Positions 32,608 through 40,114 of a DNA stretch of 47,317 nucleotides are shown one piece after another. Position 1 is the stretch's first letter; each line of letters opens with the position of its first letter. A program made the translations under genes and the position numbers. The DNA is from an uncultured Nocardioidaceae bacterium (lineage in GTDB: Bacteria; Actinomycetota; Actinomycetes; Propionibacteriales; Nocardioidaceae): positions 1 to 47,317 of the forward strand of contig CADCUJ010000019.1 of the NCBI GenBank assembly GCA_902805855.1, in the 5' to 3' direction. The notes beneath the pieces are model-generated. The model worked only from the letters and a program-made list of their open reading frames with translations, was not told where the DNA came from and searched no databases.

Positions 32608-34905
32608 ATGGCCATGCCCGACGCTCCCGAGCTCCCGCGTGTCGCGCAACGGCTCGCGGGCACGAAGGTCCTGATCACCGGAGTGACCGGCTTCGTGGGC
32701 GAGGCACTGCTGCACCTGCTGCTCACTCGGGTCCCGGACGTGACCGTGGCGGTGCTGGTCCGGCCGAAGGAGTCGGTGTCCGGAGCGGCGAGGATCCAGC
32801 AGCTGCTCAGCAAGCCGATCTTCGCCGAGGTCGCCGAGTCCGCGGGCGGCGTCGAGACACTGACTCAGCGGATCGACGTCGTCGAGGGCGACCTGCACCA
32901 GGTCCCCGCGCTGCCCTCCGACCTCGACGCGGTGGTGCACTGCGCCGGCGACGTGTCCTTCGACCCTCCGGTCGATGAGGGGTTCCGGTCCAACGTGGTC
33001 GGCACCCGCGACCTGCTCGCCCGGGTCGCCGAGGTCGGCGCACACGTGCACTACGTGCACATCTCGACGGCGTACGTCGCCGGCCGTCGCCGCGGCACCG
33101 CCCTCGAGCAACCGGTCGACCACAGCGTCGACGTCGAGGCAGAGCTGTCCTGGGGGCTGGCGCAGCGCCGGGACGTCGAGCACCGTTCCCGAAGCGCCGA
33201 CCTGCTGGACCGCCTGCGCACGAAGGCCGAGCGGACGCATGGAAGAGCCGGCCTGCTCAGCGCGGCTGCCGCCGCCGAGGAGGAGCGCCGCAGCTGGGTC
33301 AAGGACGAGCTGGTCCGGCTCGGCACGGAGCGCGCGCGCAGTCTGGGGTGGACCGACTGCTACACGTTCACCAAGGCGCTCGGGGAGAGAGTGGTCGAGT
33401 CCTACGCCGCTGGTGCGCCGGTGTCGATCGTGCGGCCGAGCATCATCGAGTCTGCCCTCGTGACGCCGTACCCCGGCTGGATCGAGGGCTTCAAGATGGC
33501 CGAGCCGATCATCTTGGCCTACGGGCGCGGTGAGCTCCCGGAGTTTCCGGCATCACCGGACTCCACCGTCGACATCGTGCCGGTCGACCACGTCGTGGCA
33601 GCGATCGTCGCCGTGCTCGCCAACCCCCCGGAGCCGGGCAACCCGGTGTGGTACCACGTGTCCTCCAGCGCGCGAAACCCACTGAGCTTCCGCCGGCTCT
33701 ACGCCACCGTGCGCGGCTACTTCGACCAGCACCCCTTCGAGGTCGGTGGCCGCGGCGCGGCGCGGCTTCCCGAGTGGCGGTTCCCCGGCGCACAGGCCGT
33801 CGAGAGGCTCCTGGTGACCAGCGAGCGGGCCCACCGCGCTGCCGACTACCTGGTCACCCACGCGCCCCGCGCGGACCGCACGAGAGACATCGCGCGCCGG
33901 CTCGACCGCCAGCAGCGGCGGCTGGAGTTCCTGCGTCGCTACCTGGGCCTCTACCAGGAGTACGCGCAGGCCGAGCTCCGCTTCTCCGACCAGAACACCC
34001 GCGCTCTCTTCGAGCGGCTCGATCCCGATGATCGGGCAACCTTCGCCTTCGACACCGCGGTGACCGACTGGGACCACTACCTGGCGGAGGTGCACTGCCC
34101 AGCGGTCACCGAGCCGGTGCGTCAGTTCGACGAGGCGCGCCGTGCTCGCAAGCGCCCCAGCAGCGGACACCTCGACGCGGTCCCGTCCGGCGGCTCGGGA
34201 CAGGTCGCCGCGTTCTTCGACATGGACGGGACGATGCTTTCGTCGAACGTGATCGAGAGCTACCTGTGGCTGCGTCTTCAGGAGCTCGACGGAGGCGACC
34301 GGGTCGCCGAGATCGGCCGGATGGCCGCTCGCCTCCCCGGCCTGGTCCGCGCGGAGCGGCGGGAGCGCAGCGGCTTCCTGAGGGCGGTCTACCGCGAGTA
34401 CGAAGGGTCGCGGCTGGACGACCTGGACGCGATCGCGGACGAGATGCTCACCTCCCACGTCCTCTCCAAGCTGGCGCCGGAAGCCGTTCGCCGGGTCCGC
34501 GAGCACCGTGCAGCCGGCCATCGAACGGTGCTGATCACCGGCGCGATCCGCCCGCTGACCCGGCCTTTGCTGCCGCTGTTCGACCACGTCGAGGCAGCCG
34601 ACCTCGCCGTCGACGACGACGGGATCTGCACCGGGTTCCTGGCCGCCGCCCCACTGGTGGGCGAGTCTCGCGCGTCCTGGATGCGGCACTGGGCCGCGGA
34701 GAACGGCGTCGACCTGGCGGGGTCCTCCGGCTACGCCGACTCACACTCCGACCTGCCGCTGCTCCAGGCGGTGGGCAAGCCGGTCGCCGTGCGCCCCGAC
34801 GTCGCGCTCTACCGACACGCGACGAAGAACCGCTGGCCGATCCTCGACTGGAACAGCCCGCCCACGACGTCGCGGACGCTGAACCCGGCAGGGGCGATGC
34901 GGTGA
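32608..34905 (+). CDS. Fatty acyl-CoA reductase fused to HAD-IB phosphatase
   Basis: A 765-aa two-domain enzyme. The N-terminal part (about 15-370) is an extended SDR/NAD-binding 4 domain: TGVTGFVG (residues 24-31) for NADP(H), HISTAYVAG, the catalytic Tyr252-x3-Lys256 (YTFTKALGE) and IVRPSIIES, as in fatty acyl-CoA reductases. A FAR-C-like helical region follows (about 370-510). The C-terminal part (about 533-750) is a SerB-like HAD hydrolase: FFDMDGTML with Asp538 and Asp540, VLITGAIRPL, and YADSHSDLPLL. The pairing suggests reduction of an acyl-CoA to an alcohol or aldehyde plus hydrolysis of a phosphate ester in the same pathway. ATG 32614 is an equally possible start. It overlaps the next gene. 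Confidence 0.9.
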   Translation: MAMPDAPELPRVAQRLAGTKVLITGVTGFVGEALLHLLLTRVPDVTVAVLVRPKESVSGAARIQQLLSKPIFAEVAESAGGVETLTQRIDVVEGDLHQVPALPSDLDAVVHCAGDVSFDPPVDEGFRSNVVGTRDLLARVAEVGAHVHYVHISTAYVAGRRRGTALEQPVDHSVDVEAELSWGLAQRRDVEHRSRSADLLDRLRTKAERTHGRAGLLSAAAAAEEERRSWVKDELVRLGTERARSLGWTDCYTFTKALGERVVESYAAGAPVSIVRPSIIESALVTPYPGWIEGFKMAEPIILAYGRGELPEFPASPDSTVDIVPVDHVVAAIVAVLANPPEPGNPVWYHVSSSARNPLSFRRLYATVRGYFDQHPFEVGGRGAARLPEWRFPGAQAVERLLVTSERAHRAADYLVTHAPRADRTRDIARRLDRQQRRLEFLRRYLGLYQEYAQAELRFSDQNTRALFERLDPDDRATFAFDTAVTDWDHYLAEVHCPAVTEPVRQFDEARRARKRPSSGHLDAVPSGGSGQVAAFFDMDGTMLSSNVIESYLWLRLQELDGGDRVAEIGRMAARLPGLVRAERRERSGFLRAVYREYEGSRLDDLDAIADEMLTSHVLSKLAPEAVRRVREHRAAGHRTVLITGAIRPLTRPLLPLFDHVEAADLAVDDDGICTGFLAAAPLVGESRASWMRHWAAENGVDLAGSSGYADSHSDLPLLQAVGKPVAVRPDVALYRHATKNRWPILDWNSPPTTSRTLNPAGAMR

Positions 34906-36110
34906 TGTTGGCCCTGGAGATGTTCCGCTCGCTGCCGCGACACGTCGCAGGCAAGGCAGTCGGTGGCCGGATGCCCGGTGTCCTCTCGGGGTACGCCGCT
35001 CCCCTGCGTCTGGTGACCCTGGATCAGCCGCAGGTGAGCAGGGCCGGCTGGGCTCGCCTGCGCACCCGCCTCTCGGGCATCTGCGGATCCGACCTCGGCG
35101 CGCTCTCGGGTCGGTCCAGCCTGTACTTCTCCGGCCTGGTCTCCATGCCGTTGGTCCCCGGTCACGAGATCGTCGCCGAGCTCCTCGACGACTGCGACGA
35201 CCTGGCAGCGGGCACCCGCGTGGTCGTCGACCCGATCCTGCGCTGCCAGGCTCGCGGCGTCACGCCGTGCGCTTCCTGCGACGCTGGGGCCACCAACCGC
35301 TGTGACCGGGTGACCGTAGGGCATCTGGCTCCCGGGTTGCAGACCGGCTTCTGCGCCGACACCGGCGGCGGCTGGGGCGAGGTGCTCTCCGCCCACCGCA
35401 GCCAGCTGCACGAGGTCCCCGACGACTTCACCGACGAGCAGGCGATCCTGGTGGAGCCGCTGGCCTGTGCGGTGCACACCGCGCTACGCGCCGAGGTGCC
35501 GGAGAACGCCCGGGTGCTGGTCAGCGGTGCCGGCTCCGTCGGGCTGCTCACCACCTTGGCACTGCGCCACCTCACCCGGGCCGGTGAGATCACCGTGGTC
35601 GCCAAGCACGCGCATCAGCGCGACCTGGCCCGTGCTTTCGGTGCCACCGACGTGCTCGGTCCCGAACAGGTGCTGCGCGGGGTCAGACGGGCGACCGGTG
35701 CGTTCCAGGTCGAGCCGGAGTACAGCCGCCCGTTCCTGCTCGGCGGCGTGGACGTCGCCGTGGACGCCGTCGGCAGCAAGCAGTCCCTGGAGACCGCGAT
35801 GCACGCCACCCGTGCGGGTGGGCGAGTCGTGCTCTCCGGGATGCCGGCTCCGGCTGACCTGTCTGCGGCGTGGTTCCGGGAGCTGGAGCTGGTCGGCTCC
35901 TACGGCTCTGCGGAACGGGAGCCGCGGGCAGGTGGTCGTCCCGCGTTCGACATCGCCTTGGAGATGGTCGCCGGGGGAGCGATGAACCAGGTTGCGGGCT
36001 CGGTGGCGAGCTACCCGCTGCACCGGTGGAGGGAGGCGCTCGACCACGCCCACTCGGCCGGCCGACTGGCCACGGTCAAGGTGGCGTTCGACCCCAGGAG
36101 GACACAGTGA
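34905..36110 (+). CDS. Zinc-dependent alcohol dehydrogenase (MDR family)
   Basis: A 401-aa medium-chain dehydrogenase. SGICGSDLG (Cys60) and VPGHEIVAE give catalytic zinc ligands, and the lobe CASCDAGATNRCDR has structural-zinc-type Cys. The cofactor motif is VSGAGSVGLLTTLAL. It presumably oxidises or reduces an alcohol/aldehyde made by the upstream acyl-CoA reductase. The start ATG 34905 shares one base with the preceding stop (TGATG); GTG 34902 is an alternative. Its own stop overlaps a GTG that opens a duplicated mini-ORF. Confidence 0.92.
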   Translation: MLALEMFRSLPRHVAGKAVGGRMPGVLSGYAAPLRLVTLDQPQVSRAGWARLRTRLSGICGSDLGALSGRSSLYFSGLVSMPLVPGHEIVAELLDDCDDLAAGTRVVVDPILRCQARGVTPCASCDAGATNRCDRVTVGHLAPGLQTGFCADTGGGWGEVLSAHRSQLHEVPDDFTDEQAILVEPLACAVHTALRAEVPENARVLVSGAGSVGLLTTLALRHLTRAGEITVVAKHAHQRDLARAFGATDVLGPEQVLRGVRRATGAFQVEPEYSRPFLLGGVDVAVDAVGSKQSLETAMHATRAGGRVVLSGMPAPADLSAAWFRELELVGSYGSAEREPRAGGRPAFDIALEMVAGGAMNQVAGSVASYPLHRWREALDHAHSAGRLATVKVAFDPRRTQ

Positions 36111-36239
36111 GCGAAGCGCGAGACCGCGTCGGCCAGCAGCCGACAGCGGACATGAAGAATGCGGTCGAGCTGCGAGCTCACGAGGAGGCGCAGTGAGCGA
36201 AGCGCGAGACCGCGTCGGCCAGCAGCCGACAGCGGACAT
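36105..36239. repeat. 49-bp direct duplication at an operon junction
   Basis: Bases 36105-36153 and 36191-36239 are identical over 49 bp, offset by 86 bp. The unit begins CAGTGAGCGAAGCGCGAGAC and contains a GTGA stop/start overlap, so the duplication multiplies a translational-coupling junction between the dehydrogenase and the LarA-like gene. Two small ORFs result. Confidence 0.95.
36107..36196 (+). CDS. Mini-ORF 1 in the duplicated junction
   Basis: A 29-codon frame from GTG 36107 (overlapping the dehydrogenase stop) to TGA 36194. The product begins VSEARDRVGQQPTAD and continues MKNAVELRAHEEAQ, hydrophilic and without a motif. GAGGAG near its end could serve as the ribosome site for the next start. 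It may be translated merely to pass ribosomes on; I do not claim a protein function. Confidence 0.4.
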   Translation: MSEARDRVGQQPTADMKNAVELRAHEEAQ

Positions 36240-36255
36240 CAAGGAGGCACCGTGA
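36193..36255 (+). CDS. Mini-ORF 2 in the duplicated junction
   Basis: A 20-codon frame from GTG 36193, overlapping the stop of mini-ORF 1, to TGA 36253, overlapping the GTG of the LarA-like gene. Its first 15 codons repeat those of mini-ORF 1 and it ends IKEAP. AAGGAGG just before 36252 is the likely ribosome site of the LarA-like gene. Confidence 0.4.
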   Translation: MSEARDRVGQQPTADIKEAP

Positions 36256-37832
36256 GTCGTCCAGGTTTCGTGCTCGAGGTCGACGATCGGACCCCTCCGC
36301 TCGTCGTGCACGAGGGCGAGGGCTTCCGGCTGGAGAGCTTCCCCCTGGGAACGCGCGTGGTCTACCCGCCCGAGACCCTGCCGGCCCTGCCGGACGTGGA
36401 AGCGGCGATCTCTGAGGCACTGCTGAACCCGGTCGACTCCGAGCCGCTCCCTGCCCTGCTGCGCCCCGGGATGCGGCTGACGATCGCGTTCGACGACCTG
36501 TCGATCCCGCTGCCGCCGATGCGTGCCCCCGACATCCGACAGCGGGTCATCGAGGCGGTGCTGACCATGGCCGCCGACGCCGGGGTGGACGACGTCGAGC
36601 TGGTCGCAGCGAACGCGCTGCACCGCCGGATGACGGCCGATGAGATCAAGCACATCGTCGGGGAACGCGTGTTCCGGTCGTTCTTCCCGCAGGGGCTGCT
36701 CTACAACCACGACGCCGAGGACCGGCAGAACCTCACGCACGTCGGGCTCACCGACCAGGGCGAGGACGTCGAGATCAACAAGCGGGCGGCCGAGTCGGAC
36801 CTGCTGGTCTACGTGAACGTGAACCTGGTGGCGATGGACGGCGGCCACAAGTCGGTGCCGATCGGGTTGGCGTCGTACCGCAGCCTGCGGCACCACCACA
36901 ACGCCAAGACGATGATCGCCTCACATTCGTTCATGGACCACACCCGCTCGCACCTGCACCACTCCGCTTGGCGGATGGGGCGAATGCTCAGCGAGCACCT
37001 GAAGATCTTCCAGATCGAGACGACACTCAACAACGAGGTCTTCCCGGAGCCCTACGGGTTCTTGATGAAGCGCGAGTGGGAGTGGTCCATCAGGGACCAG
37101 GCCTCGATGCTCGCCGTACGACGGGGGCTTTCCGTCGCGCCTGCGCGGGTGAAGCACCGGATGTTCCACGACCTGCGGGCACCGTACGGGCTGACCGGGA
37201 TCCACGCGGGCGAGACCGAGGCCGTGCACGAGAGGACGATCCAGGCCGTGCACCGCCAGCAGCTCGTCGAGGTGCAGGGTCAGTCCGACGTGCTCGTGAT
37301 GGGCATCCCCTACCTCGGCCCGTACAACGTGAACTCGACGATGAACCCGATCCTGGCGACCTGTATGGGGCTGGGCTACTACTTCAACTCCTACCGCGGC
37401 CAGCCGATGGTGCGGCGCGGAGGCGCGGTGATCCTCTACCACCCCGTGAAAGCCGACTTCAACCAGCTGCACCATCCCAGCTACGTCGACTTCTACGACG
37501 AGGTGCTCGCCGAGTCGACCGACCCGCTGGTCGTCGAGGAGAAGTACGAGCAGCAGTACGCCACCGACCCGTGGTACGTGCACCTGTACCGGACCTCGCA
37601 CGCCTACCACGGCGTGCACCCGTTCTACATGTGGTACTGGGCCGCGCACGCGATGGACCACGTCGACGACGTGATCTGGGTCGGGGCAGACCCGAAGTCG
37701 GTACGCCGGCTCGGGTTCCGGGCCGCGTCCACGCTCACCGACGCACTGGAGATGGCCTCCTCGACCGTCGGACCGGACCCGTCGATCAGCTATCTGCACA
37801 ACCCGCCTCACCTGATCACGGACGTGCACTGA
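36252..37832 (+). CDS. LarA-like (DUF2088, lactate racemase-type) protein, divergent
   Basis: A 526-aa protein. The N-terminal half resembles the nickel-pincer enzyme LarA: NALHRRMT (His124, matching LarA His108) and MDGGHKSVPIGLASYRS (Lys200, matching Lys184, the residue linked to the pincer cofactor). Differences from LarA, judged from a remembered alignment, are IPLPP in place of the TRPxP motif and loss of the second catalytic His (LarA His174; here Val-Asn-Leu). The C-terminal half is rich in His, Trp and Tyr and is longer than in LarA. Lactate racemisation is therefore unlikely; a hydride-transfer reaction on another hydroxy acid or alcohol is possible. larB, larC and larE are not nearby. 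GTG 36252 has AAGGAGG upstream; the stop overlaps the acyltransferase ATG. Confidence 0.8.
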   Translation: MSRPGFVLEVDDRTPPLVVHEGEGFRLESFPLGTRVVYPPETLPALPDVEAAISEALLNPVDSEPLPALLRPGMRLTIAFDDLSIPLPPMRAPDIRQRVIEAVLTMAADAGVDDVELVAANALHRRMTADEIKHIVGERVFRSFFPQGLLYNHDAEDRQNLTHVGLTDQGEDVEINKRAAESDLLVYVNVNLVAMDGGHKSVPIGLASYRSLRHHHNAKTMIASHSFMDHTRSHLHHSAWRMGRMLSEHLKIFQIETTLNNEVFPEPYGFLMKREWEWSIRDQASMLAVRRGLSVAPARVKHRMFHDLRAPYGLTGIHAGETEAVHERTIQAVHRQQLVEVQGQSDVLVMGIPYLGPYNVNSTMNPILATCMGLGYYFNSYRGQPMVRRGGAVILYHPVKADFNQLHHPSYVDFYDEVLAESTDPLVVEEKYEQQYATDPWYVHLYRTSHAYHGVHPFYMWYWAAHAMDHVDDVIWVGADPKSVRRLGFRAASTLTDALEMASSTVGPDPSISYLHNPPHLITDVH

Positions 37833-38821
37833 TGGGTCGCGCGAGCGTGCTGAGCGACGGGCTCGACGACGTCCGCAAGGTCGCCCGCGGGTGGCGCTGG
37901 GGGCGACGGCCACTGGTCCCGCGGTCCGCGGAGGCGTTCGTTCCCGAGGTGGAACGGTCGGTGTTTCCCACGGCCTGGTCACGGACCCTCCCCGCATCGG
38001 CGGTGCGCGAAGTGGCGCAGAAGGCGGGCTTGGAGCCGGTCTTCCGCTCCCAGGTGCGCACCCGCGTCGAAGGGCTCGACGTGCTCGACCGGGTGGAGGG
38101 ACCAGTCATCTTCGTCGCTCCCCACGCCTCCCACCTCGACACGCCGTTGATCCTGCTGTCGCTGCCGGACCGGTGGCGGCGCACCACGGCAGTGGCGGCA
38201 GCGGCCGACTACTTCTTCGACACGTGGTGGCGCGCAGTGGGCTCGGCGCTGCTGTTCAACACGCTGCCCATCGAGCGCCGTGGAGGGGCGATAGCAACCA
38301 CGCCCGGTGATGTGCTCGCCGAGGGGTGGAGCCTGGTCATCTTCCCCGAGGGCACCCGCTCCAAGGACGGCTGGATGGGCCGGTTCCGGTTGGGCGCCGC
38401 CTGGCTGGCCGTCGAGCACGGCGTCCCGGTGGTGCCGGTCGTGCATCGGGGGACGTTCGCGGCGATGCCGCGCGGCCAGGGCTGGCCCAGCCGGGAGCCC
38501 AGCACCGGACACCGGGCAGAGCCCGCCCGAGGACGCAGCTGGACCAGCCGCCGAGGGCGTCGTCAGCTCACCATCCGGTTCGGGGAGGCGATCAGCGCCA
38601 CTCCGGGGGAGTCGGCCAACGACTTCGCGGCCAGGGTTCGAGCGGCGGTGTCCAGCCTGCACGACGAGGACCGGACCACCTGGTGGGACTCGCGCCGGCG
38701 GGAAGCCGAGGGCAAGACGCCCGACCTCAGCGGGCCGGACGTGGCACGGTGGCGTCGGGTGTGGGCACAGAGCGAGTCACCGGTCGTGGACACCGAGCGG
38801 CGTCGCGCCTGGTCGCGCTGA
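37832..38821 (+). CDS. PlsC-type lysophospholipid acyltransferase
   Basis: A 329-aa acyltransferase. HASHLD (His98 to Asp103) is the catalytic HX4D motif, FPEGTRS binds phosphate, and VPVVPVVHRGTF is the fourth conserved block. It transfers an acyl chain from acyl-CoA or ACP to a glycerol-phosphate-like acceptor at the membrane. The N-terminal 80 residues are extra relative to minimal PlsC proteins. ATG 37832 overlaps the LarA-like stop (TGATG). As the last gene of the operon it suggests that the reductase products end up in a membrane lipid. Confidence 0.92.
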   Translation: MGRASVLSDGLDDVRKVARGWRWGRRPLVPRSAEAFVPEVERSVFPTAWSRTLPASAVREVAQKAGLEPVFRSQVRTRVEGLDVLDRVEGPVIFVAPHASHLDTPLILLSLPDRWRRTTAVAAAADYFFDTWWRAVGSALLFNTLPIERRGGAIATTPGDVLAEGWSLVIFPEGTRSKDGWMGRFRLGAAWLAVEHGVPVVPVVHRGTFAAMPRGQGWPSREPSTGHRAEPARGRSWTSRRGRRQLTIRFGEAISATPGESANDFAARVRAAVSSLHDEDRTTWWDSRRREAEGKTPDLSGPDVARWRRVWAQSESPVVDTERRRAWSR

Positions 38822-38850
38822 GGCCACCTTCCGACAGACCGCAGGACACC

Positions 38851-39045
38851 TCAGCTGGCGAGTGCGAACCCGGGCGCCTGCTCGCCGCGGCTGGCGCGCT
38901 TCGCCCCGGTGCGGACCGCACCCAGCTCGCCGCACCAGCAGCGGACGATGACGGCGATGCCCTGGTCGTCGTTGATGACCCGCTCGACCTGCGAGGAGAA
39001 CAGCAGCTGTCGCCGGTCACACTCTGGGCAGTGGAAGTCGAACAT
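38851..39045 (-). CDS. Small zinc-ribbon protein
   Basis: A 64-aa protein starting at ATG 39045 with GGAGGAG upstream. Cys6-Pro-Glu-Cys9 and Cys36-Trp-Cys38 (CPEC ... RCWCGE) form a probable zinc ribbon around a beta-hairpin (INDDQGIAVIVR). The tail is basic then neutral. Small proteins of this kind are common in actinobacteria and are uncharacterised. It is transcribed away from the LysR gene, sharing a 120-bp control region, so LysR may regulate it. Confidence 0.8.
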   Translation of the reverse strand: MFDFHCPECDRRQLLFSSQVERVINDDQGIAVIVRCWCGELGAVRTGAKRASRGEQAPGFALAS

Positions 39046-39125
39046 CGTCTCTCCTCCTTCGTCGTCTGGTCCTGCAGGGCGAGAACCGCCCTGCATGACC
39101 GAGCGTAGGCACCCCACGGGCATAG

Positions 39126-39143
39126 AGGTAGCCTTAGTTACCT
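39126..39143. promoter_or_regulatory. Candidate LysR-type operator
   Basis: AGGTA-N8-TACCT at 39126-39143 is an inverted repeat containing a T-N11-A-like core, the form bound by LysR proteins. It lies 22 bp upstream of the LysR start and 80 bp upstream of the divergent zinc-ribbon gene, consistent with autoregulation and divergent control. Assigned by eye. Confidence 0.5.
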
Positions 39144-39165
39144 TCCTGAGCCAAAGGACGGTCCT

Positions 39166-40089
39166 ATGGTTTCCCTGCATCAGCTGCGGTGCTTCCTGAT
39201 CGCCTACGAGCTCGGCTCGCTGACCGCCGCCGCCGATCGCCTGGGGCACGCCCAACCCTCGGTCTCCGAACAGATCCGCCAGCTCGAGCGCTCGGTGGGC
39301 GCCACCTTGTTCCGCCGGGTCGGGCGTGGCGTGGTCCCCACCGAGGCGGCCGAGGCACTGCGGCAGCATGCCGAGCGGGCGCTCGGGGCGGTGGACGCGG
39401 GTCGCCGGGCGGTGGCCGCCGTCTCGGAGATCGCGGGTGGGACGATCCGTTTCGGGATCTTCGGCACCGCTCGGCTCTACCTGGGCGCCCAGCTCGTCGC
39501 CGACGTCCTGGCCCGGCATCCCGGCGTGCGGGTCGAGCTCATCGGGCAGAACTCCGCGGCAGTCCAAGACGACCTCCGCCGAGGTCGGCTCGAGGCGGCG
39601 ATGATCGCGATCCCGGTGGCCGCCGAAGGGATGACCGTGCGGCCGGTGGCGCGAGACGAGCTGGTCTACATCAGCAGCCACCCCGAGCGGGTGTCCCGGC
39701 CGGTGACCCCGGCCGCCCTCGCGCGGGCGCCGCTCGTCTTGTCGGAGACCACCTGGCGCGACGACGACCCCTCCCGGCGAACGCTGCGCGAGATGGTGCA
39801 GGGCTCCGGTGCGGCGCTGCGCACGAAGATCGAGGTGGAGGACGTGGAGACCGCCGTCGAGATCGTCGGGCTCGGCCTCGCCGACAGCGTGCTGCCGCGT
39901 GGCGTCATCGACCAGTTGCTGCCTCGGCTCGCGCCCGGAGTGGGCTGGGCATCGCTGCGGCCCCGCCAGTACGACACCATCGCCATGGTGCACCGTCACG
40001 AGGCCGAGCTGTCGCCCGCGGCCCGGCTGGTCATCGACCTCGCCACCCGCCGGATCCAGTCCGTGACCGAGGCGGTCACGCCTGGGTGA
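39166..40089 (+). CDS. LysR family transcriptional regulator
   Basis: A 307-aa regulator. The N-terminal winged helix-turn-helix reads LHQLRCFLIAYELGSLTAAA then GHAQPSVSEQIRQLERSVG and ATLFRRVGRGVVPTEAAEAL, the normal LysR pattern. The effector domain (about 90-300) has the type II binding-protein fold (IRFGIFGTARLYLG). The inducer is unknown. ATG 39166 has AAGGACGG upstream. It faces the end of the nuo operon, with only 25 bp between the stops. Confidence 0.93.
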   Translation: MVSLHQLRCFLIAYELGSLTAAADRLGHAQPSVSEQIRQLERSVGATLFRRVGRGVVPTEAAEALRQHAERALGAVDAGRRAVAAVSEIAGGTIRFGIFGTARLYLGAQLVADVLARHPGVRVELIGQNSAAVQDDLRRGRLEAAMIAIPVAAEGMTVRPVARDELVYISSHPERVSRPVTPAALARAPLVLSETTWRDDDPSRRTLREMVQGSGAALRTKIEVEDVETAVEIVGLGLADSVLPRGVIDQLLPRLAPGVGWASLRPRQYDTIAMVHRHEAELSPAARLVIDLATRRIQSVTEAVTPG

Positions 40090-40114
40090 GACCGGTGCGG
40101 CGGGATGCGGCAGG

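Noticed and set aside
39126-39143. IdeR/DtxR iron box upstream of the LysR gene
   Set aside because: The half-sites AGGTA/TACCT look superficially similar, but spacing and centre do not match the 19-bp iron-box consensus; a LysR operator fits better.
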